A stretch of DNA of 64,000 nucleotides, from contig BCKT01000019.1 in the NCBI GenBank assembly GCA_003116875.1, positions 226,785 through 290,784 on the forward strand. The letters run 5' to 3'. This DNA is from Takashimella koratensis (taxonomy: Eukaryota; Basidiomycota; Tremellomycetes; Trichosporonales; Tetragoniomycetaceae). Numbering within the stretch: the first letter of the stretch is position 1; every line of letters starts with the position of its first letter. A model generated the notes under the pieces. That model made no database searches and was not told the origin of the DNA. It saw nothing but the letters and a program-made list of their open reading frames with translations. Of the stretch, positions 33,981 through 44,521 are shown in pieces. Made by a program: the position numbers and the translations under genes.

Positions 33981-35907
33981 ATGACACCCGACTCGACATC
34001 TCCTTCTCCCTCGGTCGGATCTGATACCCAGCCTCGCGGGTGGTGGACCTTTCGACGCCGGTCCAAGCCCACACCCGCCGACGCTGGTCTCAGTACGTGG
34101 GATGGTATCTATCTTCCTCACATCTGAGTCATAGCTAACTTTCCTACCTTACAGACGCGGACCAGATCAGCGCCGTCCTTGCGGACCCTACGAACCCCTC
34201 CGTCCCTTGCACCTGCCCCCCTCCTCCATCTCCTTTCGGTTCATGTCACTGCATCCCGCCGCTCTCCACAATGTCCACCGCCTCCGCCCTCGACACGGTT
34301 CATCATCAGGACGACCCTTCGCACACAAACCCCACCGAATACCCGTCATTGAGCACTGTCATCCGTTCCGAGCTCGCACAACACCCACTTTGTACAGCTT
34401 TTTTGCTGGGTAGCGGCGTCACCGCCATGTTCGTCTTTGGTGCCGGTCTCACGGCTATCGGTCTTCGCCGCGTCACCCGACTCGCTGGGCTTTCTCCCCG
34501 CGCGGCCAAACCTTCCACCCGTCTCACTTCTCGTTCGCTCAGTGCTGAGCCGCTTGTCTCCGCTTCAACCCCGACAGTGCCGACATCGGCCGCATCAGCC
34601 GCTACACACGCTGTGCCTAACAACTCGGGTATCGACTCTCTCAACCGAAACGCTGCCGTCATCGAAACCATCGAGCGCCTCGAAGCCCGCCTTGTCCAAG
34701 CTGAATCAGACAGGAAAAAGGAGACTGAGATGCTATGGCGTGAACTCGCTTCGACCGTTCGAGCGAGCCACGAGCAGGCGCTGACCAAGAGTGCGCAGCC
34801 GGTGGTTTGGACGGCTGAGGAGATTGAGAGGGCGGTCAAGGAGGCGAAAGAGGATGGGGAAGGGGAAACGTCAGAGATCGTTGCAAGGCTAGACGAGTTT
34901 AACCTCATTCAAGTGAGTTGAGCTGTATAGAGCGTTCAAACGAAGAGCTAAACACGTTACAGGCATTGGTGTTGGATGAAATGCGCACGGCGGTGGCAAA
35001 GCTGGAAGTCTCCCTTGAGGCGCAAGCTCAGAGCCATCAGGCTACCGAGGATGCGCAGAACTCGACGAAGGTGACAGAGGCTCAAACCGCCCCTCACGCT
35101 GAGCCCGCACCCGACGCAGGGGTCATGAGCATGGATGCCCTTCGCCAAGCTCTTGACGAGTACAGAGCTTCCTCCTCAATCTCCGACTCCACCCACCCCG
35201 CCGCTGCTCCGATCTCGGCTGAAGTAGGAGCCGCCGAGTCCAGCTTGATCGGAGAGTCAGACGACGCGGGGTTATACGCTACTCAAGGTGACTTTGACCC
35301 CACGCCAATTCCGCGTGGGCCCGAGAGCCCAGACACAGCAGGGTTTGACGAGACTTTCACGGTGCCCAAGAGGGGACGAGGGAGGCCGCGTCAGGATGCG
35401 AGTGTCGCTGGGATTCAGACAGGCGAGAAGAGAGAAGCGAATCAAGCCCAGGTAACTGAGAGTGCGGGTGCACTGTCTCAAGAGGAACAAGATACTGGCG
35501 ACCAGGCCGTTCCCGAGACTCAGCCACGTCCTTCTCAGTCATCTACCGACCTCCCACCGACTTCCTTCCCTCCTACTCCATTCTTAGGTATCGACGATAC
35601 CGGTTCCTGGCGTATACCTGTCTCGCTCCTGCCCCTGCTCCCCTCCCACGGCTTCCCCTTGCTTGACCTACGATTAATCGAAGAGCGAAGCGGGGGTTAC
35701 ACAGCTCGCGGTTCGAGTCGATCCAGGTTCTGGGTTGTCGAGAGGTACGGGATGGCTAAATCAAGGAGAATGGTACCGGTACAAACGGTGGTAGCGGTCA
35801 CTAAGGGTAAAGTGGATATGGTACATCTTGATGGTGGATGGTGGAGGTGTTCACTTGAGGGAGAGTATTATGTCCTACGTGAGAAGATTGATGATGGAGC
35901 GAGGTAG
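33981..35907 (+). CDS. Unrecognised single-pass membrane protein with CxC motifs, coiled coil and AT-hook core
   Basis: No family recognised. Exons 33981-34092, 34155-34912 and 34963-35907 are phase-consistent and give 604 residues. Early in the protein is CTCPPPPSPFGSCHC, two CxC pairs nine residues apart, a possible metal site. Around residues 115-140 is one hydrophobic segment (LCTAFLLGSGVTAMFVFGAG). A charged coiled coil follows (RLEARLVQAESDRKKETEM, EIERAVKEAKEDGE), then a Gln/Ala/Glu-rich linker and near residue 424 KRGRGRPRQD, an AT-hook core. The C-terminal 100 residues look folded, with many aromatics (SRFWVVERYG, VHLDGGWWRCSLEGEYYVL). A nuclear-envelope or peroxisomal membrane role is conceivable but unproven. 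The first ATG was chosen; a TATA box was not seen. Confidence 0.75.
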
Positions 35908-36557
35908 CCGGGGAGTAAAGGGGAAGGGAAGGAAGTTGATAATGAGCGCGGTGATTGAGGTAGCACCCAGATCTGAACCACCACTCTGCATTGAACGAAA
36001 TCGCCTCAGGCTTTGAGTCTCTATTGAGATCCTATTGAAATCCAAGACCTACGAAATCCCCAATGACCTATTCCATACGTAAATGCTACACTTCTCAGCC
36101 TCTTGCGGGTATTTGAACCATCACAAAACGATACCATAACCAAGTGGAGGTGGACAGTGGACGGAGACTTGGGATGGACAAGTGGTGGGGTCCAGGTTCC
36201 ATTAAAACCGGGGATAGGGTCGGTGGAGGTCAACCGGTTTAGTTCAGTCAGCAAAATGACGCCACTCGACGGTAAGGTTGCGATGAGGTTATCCCGTCAC
36301 GAGGATGTGACGATTGGTCCTGCTTGCTTGCTTGCCTGCTTGCTCGCTTCTTACGCCCCGCCTTGTGTCTCCAATCTCCTGTCTCTTGTCAGTTGAACGG
36401 GGGGTTATAAATGACCTTGATCTTACGTCCTTCAACTCGACTTCTCCCATCTCGATCTAAACCTTCATTCCCTACCCCAGTTCTCACAACTCACCGGCCT
36501 CACACCCACACTTTTACTCGCCAAGTCCAATCCCAATCCCAGCTCCAATCACACACC
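35908..36557. other. Upstream region of GST gene 1
   Basis: No exon supported. A TATA-like ttataaat lies at 36405-36412, and CTTG-type short repeats at 36318-36350. Confidence 0.5.
36405..36412 (+). promoter_or_regulatory. TATA box of GST gene 1
   Basis: ggttataaatgac about 150 bp above the ATG, followed by a pyrimidine-rich leader. Confidence 0.45.
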
Positions 36558-37920
36558 ATGCCCATGCCCGACGTCGATATTCACCCCGTCGCGACTGGTC
36601 GAGCCAAAACCCTCGTTGACGCTCACGAGGCTGAACAAGACCTAATCTTCTGGTCTGGATGGGTAAGTGTTTCCCTATTCTTCCCTTTCTCATCCTCACT
36701 GCCTAAAAAACCGATCTGAGGAATATGGTTGGTTGAGCCAGAGGGCAAGTGCTGATACAGGGCCAGTTCTGTCCGTTCAATCAGCGGGTTTGGATAGCCC
36801 TCGAAGAGAGGAACATCCCTTACCAGTACAAAGAAGTCAATGTGAGTATTCTCAAGAAGCGAACTGCGATCTCTCCTCCCCCTCCTCCTCCTACCATCAT
36901 CCCCGAGAAATCCGGACCCGTCCTTCCCTCCTCTACACAGTCACCGTCACCTACTACCTTCGTCTGACACGAACCCCACCCCTTCTCCTACATCATAGCC
37001 GTACAAGAAAGAAGCCCATTTTCTGGAACGTAACCCCCTCGGACTGGTACCTACCATCGAGCGGTTGTCCAAGAAGAGCGCGTTATACGAATCTGACGTG
37101 TTGTTGGAGTACATCGAAGACTTGTACCCTCCAAGTAAAGAGCACCCGTAAGTCTGGCTGGGTCTTGGGATAGTACAAGTACCCAATGAAGAAAGAGACG
37201 CGGTAAGGTGTGGCTGATGAGAGATAGGTCAATCTTCCCCTCTGACCCATGGGACAAGTCGTGGGCTCGGCTCAACCTGCAGCACATCTCCAAGGTAGAT
37301 GTCCACCACCGCCATCTCCCCCTCCGCCTGAAAACTCTCTCTCTCCGCCTCCTCTGAACAAGCTACGACCTCCCACGTAGACCTTACTGACCTCCCTTTC
37401 CCTTGTCACAGAAAATCCTCCCTGCCTATTTCCGTCTGCAACAGACCCAAGACAAAGAAGCCCAAGACGCCGCGCGGACAGACCTCTACACCGCTCTCCG
37501 TACCCTCGCCGAACGAGTCAAGGGGCCTTACTTTGCCGGAGAACAGTTCACGATCGTCGATATTGGGATAGCACCGTTTGCTAGGCGATTTGATAAAGGG
37601 ATTGCGATTCATCGGGAGTTCAAGGATGAGGATGTCAGCCAGGAGTGGGTGGAATATAAGAAGGCTATCTTAGGTGAGTGAGGGTACTCATTGAGGGTTG
37701 AGACAATTTGGGATGTTTGGTTAAATGAAAGATCGTTGAGCTTCTCGGTCTTTGAGTACGGACAGGATATAGGTGCTGACCCTGTATTACAGCGCACGAG
37801 ACACTGCTCAAAACTACCTCAGAGGACAAGTACTATGAGCCCCTGCTCCTTAGGTACTTCCGTAACGAAGCCCAGTCCGAGGTCGCCAAGGCTATCCGCG
37901 CGGGCAAGCCGCTTCCGTAA
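36558..37920 (+). CDS. Omega-class-like glutathione S-transferase, copy 1
   Basis: Cytosolic thioltransferase/dehydroascorbate-reductase-type GST. Exons 36558-36662, 36767-36841, 36999-37147, 37228-37294, 37412-37673 and 37793-37920 give 261 residues. The thioredoxin-fold domain has the Omega active site FCPFNQRVW with catalytic Cys, then NPLGLVPTIE and the glutathione-binding ALYESDVLLEYIEDLYP. The helical C-domain has VKGPYFAGEQFTIVDIGIAPF, including the N-capping Thr/Asp. Two acceptors 6 nt apart precede exon 2; the second gives a 75-nt exon identical in length to that of copy 2, so I prefer it. Copy 2 lies 0.9 kb downstream with all five introns in the same places, so the pair arose by tandem duplication. 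Confidence 0.93.
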
Positions 37921-38846
37921 AGATCGAAGATATCTTCGAGGGCTGCGTAAGTTTGGGATCATGTAGAAAGGGCATGAGGACTCAGAGTGATGTATCTGCA
38001 TCAAGGAATGTGAGATGTCGCTTGAGACTGGTCATTTGCGCCTCGTTGGAATGCAAGTCGTGGAGATATCCGCGCAGGCGAGAAATGAGCTGAGGAGTGG
38101 GGAATGAGGGAGGAGTCGAGGTCGGGTGGATTCGGGCGGTCAGAGCCGGGCAAGCGGGCGTGCGGCGGACTGACGGCGGACGAGAAGGGCTGCACCAAAT
38201 CACGTTAGGTCGCCAAGCGTAAGATCAAGCGACACCTGGGTGTTAGCGTTTGAGGTCGGATCAAAAGTCGACGTCGACGTGGATCCAACTGACTGACCGT
38301 CGGGCTAGAAACGTATGAAACGAGTGAAACGGACCGGAAATCGCAAAGGGGAAATGGCGATGATTGATGACGGGGTATGGCGTAGATCTCGGTATTCCGA
38401 ATCGCGAGTCGAGGTAGGCGGGGGCTAGTGGAGGGGGGTTCGACTTTCCACTTTCACCTCCTCCCTCCCTCCTATGTTACGTCGTACCTGCAATTTATGA
38501 CTTCCTACGTAGTCTCCGAGCGGCTCGGACCATGCGGTATGGAGTCAGAGCACGGCGGCTGTACGTGAGACTCCGCTTTCCGAATGACGGCTTGTGGTTG
38601 CGTGACTAGGGCTCAGCGCGGGATCTACCCCGGACTTGCTTTCCCACCGGGATCTATGCTCTCGAGTCGAGTCGACGGTACCATCAACCTCATCTGTAAC
38701 CTGCCCAAGTCCCAGAGGTGCATGAATACCTCAACGATTCATACCCACCTGATCCGACCATATCTGATAACCGAACCAAAACATCGACATATAGCCAATC
38801 CCAACCAGACTCTGCTCTCACTTTGACTGAACCTTTACAAGACGCC
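37921..38846. other. Intergenic region between the two GST genes
   Basis: Holds the promoter of copy 2. No exon, RNA gene or obvious TATA box found. Confidence 0.5.
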
Positions 38847-39950
38847 ATGCCTGTTCCAGCCAATACCCACTCAGTAGCCACGGGCCGAGCGAAGGAAGTT
38901 GTCGACGCACATCAGGCAGAACAAGACCTTGTCCTCTGGGGCGCTTGGGTAGGTATCAACTCTCAGACCTCGATCTAAGCTACAAGTTGACCTATACCTA
39001 TTCTAGTTCTGCCCATACAACCAACGAGCATGGATGGCGCTCGAGGAGCGTAACATCCCCTACCAATATCACGAGTACAACGTGAGTCTCTTTCATTCCA
39101 CTCCATGGTCAGGCGGGACTTTACGCTGATGCCTACCCTCACCCCCACCCACTCCCGCCTTGTCAGCCATACGCGTCCAAGACAGAGTTACTCAAGTACA
39201 ACCCTCTCGGACTGGTTCCGACACTCGCGAGCATGTCGCGTGGAAGCGCGCTGTACGAGTCGGACGTGTTGCTCGAGTACATCGAGGATATGTACCCCCC
39301 GAGCGAGGAGCATCCGTAAGTCATTGTGTCGTCGTGGGGGGGCGCACTGCTAATAGAGACCAGGTCAATCTTCCCGGCGGATCCATGGGACAAGTCCTGG
39401 GCTCGTCTCAACCTCCAGCATGTCAGCAAGGTGAGCCTCTTTTCTCCTCCCTTCTCCTCATGATGTCTCCCTACCCCCCTGCATCTTGCTCGTGCCGACT
39501 CCCAAGTAGAAGATCTTCCCCGCCTACATGGCCCTCATGGCCGCCGACGGCCCTTCTCAACCCGCCGCTCTCGAAACCCTCTACGTCGCCCTTAGGCTCC
39601 TCGCATCCCGCGTCAAGGGACCTTACTTTGCCGGCGAACAGTACACTATCGTAGATATTGGTCTCGCCCCGCTATCGCGACGGTTCCCGAGAGGGATCGA
39701 ACTGTATCGAGGGTTCAGGGATGAGGATGTTAGGCCCGAGTGGGTAAAGTATCAGGCTGCCATCACCGGTGAGTACGGATACTAAAAGGGAAAGCGGAGG
39801 TGGGAGAGAAAGAGCTGATGAAGAATGGTAGCAAGGGAGAGTTTGAAGAAGACTACTTCCGCTTTGGAGTATTACGAGCCCGTGTTGCTCAACTTCTTCA
39901 AAGACGTACGACCAGAAGACGCCATCCCTCTCCCTGCCGACGCGTCGTAG
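38847..39950 (+). CDS. Omega-class-like glutathione S-transferase, copy 2
   Basis: Paralogue of the upstream gene. Exons 38847-38948, 39007-39081, 39167-39315, 39364-39430, 39510-39768 and 39832-39950 give 256 residues. Exons 2, 3 and 4 are 75, 149 and 67 nt, exactly as in copy 1. Active site FCPYNQRAW, glutathione-site ALYESDVLLEYIEDMYP and C-domain VKGPYFAGEQYTIVDIGLAP are conserved. The N-terminal VATGRAKEVVDAHQAEQDL parallels copy 1. The C-terminal exon has diverged most (ends PLPADAS versus AGKPLP). Function is expected in glutathione-dependent reduction or conjugation; substrates are unknown. It is convergent with the PaiB-like gene, whose stop lies 112 bp downstream. Confidence 0.93.
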
Positions 39951-40062
39951 CTTGTACTGTAGCTACAAGATATAACATAGACATAGATGAACCCACCTCT
40001 ACTCTAGAAGCACATGGTGTTGAACCCTTCCCCACCTTCTATACCAACTTACACTCGACTTC

Positions 40063-40797
40063 CTACGCAAACCTATGCTTGCCCCTCTCCTCAATCATAT
40101 CCGCCAACTTATCCCCTGCCTGAGTCCCTAGCGCCCTGAACCCATCGACGACTCCCTTCCAGTCTCCGTCCCCCATCTCCTGTGACAACTTGAACCTGCC
40201 TTCAATCTTCCTGATCTCAATCTCAAGCCCGATGATCCCCTTCTTCAACAACTCGACGTAGTTGGTCGGTGCATCCGCGACTTTCCACTGGGGTCCACCT
40301 GCCGCTTCCTCCCGTTGGTCCGTGAGCGCCTCTACCTGGTTCTGGAGGAACGACGCTGCGGGGGCTCCTTCATAGTGCACTTTCAGTTTACCGTAGACTT
40401 GGACAGCCGCATAGTCCCACGTAGGCACGACCTTGCCCGTATCGGGTTTCGTAGTGCTGTAAAACTTGGGCGTGACATACGAGTGTGTCGGAGCGGTGAA
40501 GAGGACAAGAACCTCGTCGGGAAGCTCGGTACCGGTAGACGGAGAGGTAGGGGTCACGGCCCTGGCGGCAGCGAGGATGGCCTTGCACTGAGGGTTCGCA
40601 CGAGCCATGTGGCCACGGAGAACACCGGGTGTCGACCCAGTGGCGTCCGGGTCAATCACGAAGGGGATGTGCGTGGATTGGAGCGTGTCGATCTCAGGAT
40701 GGGCGATGGAGGTCGTGAATTGGCCCAAGGGGAAGGACTTGACGAACGCCTGGAGTGTAGGCACGTCCAATTCAGCGTGCGCGGGGCGGATATACAT
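40063..40797 (-). CDS. PaiB-type FMN-binding split-barrel protein
   Basis: Single-exon gene of 244 residues in the PaiB / 'transcriptional regulator PAI 2-type' family. Members have an FMN-binding split-barrel fold; the bacterial founder was described as a negative regulator of sporulation and protease genes, while the fungal role is unknown. The start MYIRPAHAELDVPTLQAFVK and FPLGQFTTS, HIPFVIDPD, GHMARANPQCK, VLFTAPTHSYVTP and VPTWDYAAVQVYGKL follow the family in order. The frame stays open 122 codons upstream to an ATG at 41163, but a TATA box at 40894-40901 lies within that stretch and the family begins at MYI, so I start at 40797. The absence of introns is unusual in this window; ancient transfer from bacteria is possible but not shown. 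Confidence 0.9.
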   Translation of the reverse strand: MYIRPAHAELDVPTLQAFVKSFPLGQFTTSIAHPEIDTLQSTHIPFVIDPDATGSTPGVLRGHMARANPQCKAILAAARAVTPTSPSTGTELPDEVLVLFTAPTHSYVTPKFYSTTKPDTGKVVPTWDYAAVQVYGKLKVHYEGAPAASFLQNQVEALTDQREEAAGGPQWKVADAPTNYVELLKKGIIGLEIEIRKIEGRFKLSQEMGDGDWKGVVDGFRALGTQAGDKLADMIEERGKHRFA

Positions 40798-41592
40798 TGT
40801 GAACGCGTTGGTGGGATTGTGAGGACCGTGGGAGTTGAGATGGTAGAGACGTAGCGAAGGGGCTTTGATAACAAGGAGAGTCGAGGACGCCCAATTATAT
40901 AGACGAGACCGTGTAAGGTTGGTCGATCGATTCGAGTCGAGATGTAGATGTAGAAGAGACTGTGTCGACTCGAGTATGTTCTTCAGCTCTCGAGTCTGAG
41001 TAATCGGTATTCGCAACGAGAGCCGTGTCGATACCGTCGAGTACCCCGCGTGGGTGCAGTCCGGGGGTCCGGAGGTCTCGAGTCTTCGTCCTCGCTTAAA
41101 ATGGGATCTGGTTGGGTATTTCGAGTCGACGGCTGGTCGACGAACCAACCACGTCTCATCCATTTGCGGACTTTTGCCGACTGCTCATTTTCGCCACTGT
41201 TCTTCCTTCTTCCAAGAGTGCAAGAGTGCACGAGTCAAGAGATCTCACTAAGCCATGGCGAGTGGATTTCGAGTTCAGAGTGGAACAAGAGGGAAAGGAG
41301 AAGGAGCAAAGTGGCCTATGCATGACCGTGTCACAACGACGAAGAGCTAAGTATACCTATTTGCTTTCCACCGGATCGAAAGAGGAGTCAAGGAATAGAG
41401 ACTGGGGTCGACGAATGAAGGAGAGGAGGGATAACTGATTACTGGGATGAGATACTACGTAGTAGAAATAGATCTTCTTGCTTTTGTTTTCTAGGTGAGG
41501 AGAGGTGACACTGCGATGTGGAGAAGAACTTCCGCGACGGCAATATTTGTCTCTCGTCGGCGATCCACCATGACAGTGCCTTGGCCTCGCGT
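40798..41592. other. Upstream region of the PaiB-like gene and 3' flank of the NCS1 permease
   Basis: No supported exon. The open frame above the PaiB start is treated as non-coding because of the internal TATA box. Confidence 0.5.
40894..40901 (-). promoter_or_regulatory. TATA box of the PaiB-like gene
   Basis: Gene-strand sequence ctatataattggg, about 100 bp above the MYIRP start codon. It decides between that start and the in-frame ATG at 41163. Confidence 0.55.
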
Positions 41593-43548
41593 TTAGCGAC
41601 GAACAGGCTCGACGTTGAACGCGGTCTCGTCCTTGTAGTCCTTGTCGGGCTGAGCCTCCTCGGTCTGCCCGTACTCGGAAGTGTACGGGTAGTCGCCAGC
41701 GGGGGCGACAATGACGTCGTGAACAGCCTCGTCGATGATAGACTCGGTGGGAGGGAAGAATTTGCAGAGGACGAGGTAGACGGCAATGGCGATGACGTCG
41801 CCGACAATGTTGGAGACCATGTAAAGGTACTTGACGTTACCGATGTTGATGGCCGAGTTGATCTGGGCAGGGTAAGTAAATCTGTCTTGGAGAGGGAGAA
41901 TAGAGGAAAGAGGGAGAGTAGACTCACGGCATTGGCCATGCCCGGGATCAAAGGAGCAACGGCGCAGGCAAGAGCAGTGTAACTGCGCCAGTTCCAGCCA
42001 CCAGTGAAGCGGTAGATACCAGACGGGCGGTAGAGCTCGTAAACGTCGAGCTTCTGCTTCTTGACAAAGAAGAAGTCGACAGCCATGAGGGCAGCGATGG
42101 GCGCAATGACAATCGAGTACGAGGACATGAAGTTGAGGAAGTTGATCGCGCTGAGAAAAAGTCAGTAGATGTTTCATGTTGGAAGAGACTGTGATTGCGA
42201 CTTACTTGGCGAGAACCTTCCAAGGAGCAAAGCCCCAGACACCGATAGTGATCGCGATGATCTGACCGCGCTGGATGTTGACGTACTTGGGAGCGAGGGA
42301 GGCGATGTCGTTGGCGGCCGAAATCGAGTTGGCGGAGACGTTGGTGGTGACGTTACCGAGGGCCCAAGCGAGCGCGCCAAGGAACATGGCAGCACGACCA
42401 CCCGGGGAAGTGCCCCACTTGGCAACGATGTCGTACGGCTGGTAAAGCTCCTCGCCGTAGACAGCGTAGGCGCAAGTAGCAGAGATGGCGGCAAAGACGG
42501 AAACGAGAGTGAAGAGGACCGGCATCGCCCAGAGCTGGATACGGTTCGCACCCGGGGTCTTGCAGTAACGGGAGAAGTCACCAACGTTGAGGGAGAGAGT
42601 AGCCCAAGTACCCTGGACGGCAGTGACGGAGGTCATGAAAGCGATGAAGCGGGGCGCACCAGGAGCGGCGCGGTTGCCCGGGCTGGAGAGGACAGTCGAG
42701 GCGTTGGGGCCAGCAATCTTGACTGCCCAGATAAGAGTACCAATAGCGACGATAGGGACGACAACGGCTTTGATGTTGAAGACGAGCTTGAGCTTGGAAG
42801 GGTGGATGAAGATGAAGGGAAGCTGGAGGAGCCAGAAGAGGAAGAACGAGAGGAAGTCTTGAGTGGTGGCGCCCTGCGCAAGGGGAACCGAGTTCTTCAA
42901 GGTCGCGTACTGAGGCCAGATCGCAGTGATCATGAGAGTGACAAACTCGCCGCCGGACCACGAGTTGATAGACAGCCAGAAGCAGGCAATCACGCAACGA
43001 GAGAAGACGACAAACTTGCTTCCCCAGTAACCAAAAGTAGCGCGCGAAGTGACAGCGAAGGGAGTGTGGACAGTGGCACCGATGTAACCGTTGGCAGTGA
43101 TGACGATGGCGACGAGAAGCGAGCCGACAAAGACCGCAAGACAAGACTCCCACTAAATTGAGTAAGTATTTGCATGGGTGTTGGGATCAGACTTTTAACT
43201 TACCCAGGTAAGACCGAGGGTGACGAAAGACGCCACAGTAGCCCACGAACCAGGGTTGATCAAGTCGGAAACCCAGTCTGCACGTGGAGATCAGCGAGGT
43301 GCCACTACGCGTCATTTTTTTCTCTCTCCACTCACAGGTGAAGAAGGTCCAGCTAGTCCAAGTGCGGTACTCCTCGGGACTAGGGTCGAGGTCTGGGAGC
43401 GGGTCAGCAAGTGAAGAGGTATGTAGGAATGAATTTGATTCAAGAGCCACTACCCACCCTTGTTGCTCCACACCTCGTCGGGAGCGATACACGAGTCCTC
43501 TCGAGGGAGAACCCAGCCCTTGAATTTGAACGAGTCACGAACGCCCAT
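41593..43548 (-). CDS. NCS1-family nucleobase/allantoin-type permease
   Basis: Proton-coupled permease of the nucleobase:cation symporter-1 family (Fur4/Dal4/Fui1 group), expected in the plasma membrane; uracil, allantoin, uridine and thiamine are all possible substrates. Six exons: the first encodes MGVRDSFKFKGW, the second DLDPSPEEYRTWTSWTFFT, the third YWVSDLINPGSWATVASF, the fourth most of the membrane domain. Family landmarks are the TW...YWVSD entry, CFWLSINSWSGGEFV, GDFSRYCKTPGANRIQLW, GNVTTNVSANSISAANDIAS, INFLNFMSSYSIVIAPIAAL and WNWRSYTALACAVAPLIPG. About twelve hydrophobic segments are visible. The C-terminal tail is acidic with several Lys (QPDKDYKDETAFNVEPVRR) and could be ubiquitinated. 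A TATA-like tatatatc lies about 185 bp upstream. Confidence 0.95.
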
Positions 43549-44521
43549 GGTGATGATTTTACTTGGTGAGGCGGTGAGAGTGAGGTCGAGCCTGTTATTC
43601 TCTCGAAGAGTAGGTAGGCGAAGATGGAATGGTGGGATTTGGGTAGTGGATAGTGGTCGAGAGTGAGAAGGACCCTCGGAGTGTTGGAGTGGGAAGAAGG
43701 GGGGCGATCGTCAGACACCTGGCCGAGGGATATATAGAGATACCGTTTGGTCAGCTACTCCCGCTTAGCCCGGTTTAGCATGGCTCCATGATATCCTTTG
43801 ACCTGGGCTGGACTTTTTTTCCTGTTCGCCAATAGTGGACGGTGGGACTGACCGACCAATGGAACCGGTGGGAGCGGTGGACCTGATTCGCGGAGGGACG
43901 TCATCTTCCCTTGGCCATCTTGCCTTCACGCTTGGTCGCCCGGTCAGCACGGCTGCCATGGCCATATCCTTAGTTCCCGCCCCTGTCTGTCATTATGGGT
44001 GAGTGGGTCTGGGTCCGGGTCCCCTCCTCCTCCTCCCTCTTGGCTTCCCCCTCGGGCTGCGCGCCTGAGCACGCGAGCAGTCGGGGAAGAAAACTTTCAC
44101 TCGACCGCTCTGCCTGGGGTGGGGCGAAAGATAAGACCGTAGCGAAGCCCAGAGGGGGTCGCCACGAGTACACGAGTGCCTCGGGGTGTCTACGAGATCT
44201 GGTTGGTCAATCGCCCAAAAGCCTTATCTCTACCCCGGTCTCTTATAGCAGGGAGTGGGTGGGTAAAATTAAATTATTTGGTTTTTTCTTCCCCGGCCCT
44301 GGGCCCTGCCCCCGTGTCTTTCCGCCTGGGTTTCTCGCGGATCCTTTCGCTCCGCGCCGCTCCGTTGGGAGTTCAAGCAAATGAGAGAGCTTAGAACCCG
44401 GTGCAGTAGGACCAGGCTCAGCCGACATTCTCGCATGTGGAACCGCTGGGGCATGTATGCATATTGCCATGCCTCTCGGCCCGCCTCTGCCTGCTCGCCG
44501 CTTCCCCCTTCTGCTGCCTGC
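43549..44521. other. NCS1 permease upstream region and DUF952 3' flank, no gene seen
   Basis: Contains a TATA-like element for the permease (gene-strand ctatatatccctc, about 43730-43740). No exon, tRNA or repeat is supported. Confidence 0.5.
43730..43740 (-). promoter_or_regulatory. TATA box of the NCS1 permease gene
   Basis: Gene-strand ctatatatccc about 185 bp above the ATG; plausible TATA box for a nitrogen-regulated permease. Confidence 0.4.

Noticed and set aside
40798..41163. 122-residue N-terminal extension of the PaiB-like protein
   Set aside because: A TATA box lies inside the extension, the sequence is unlike the family, and PaiB proteins start at MYI.
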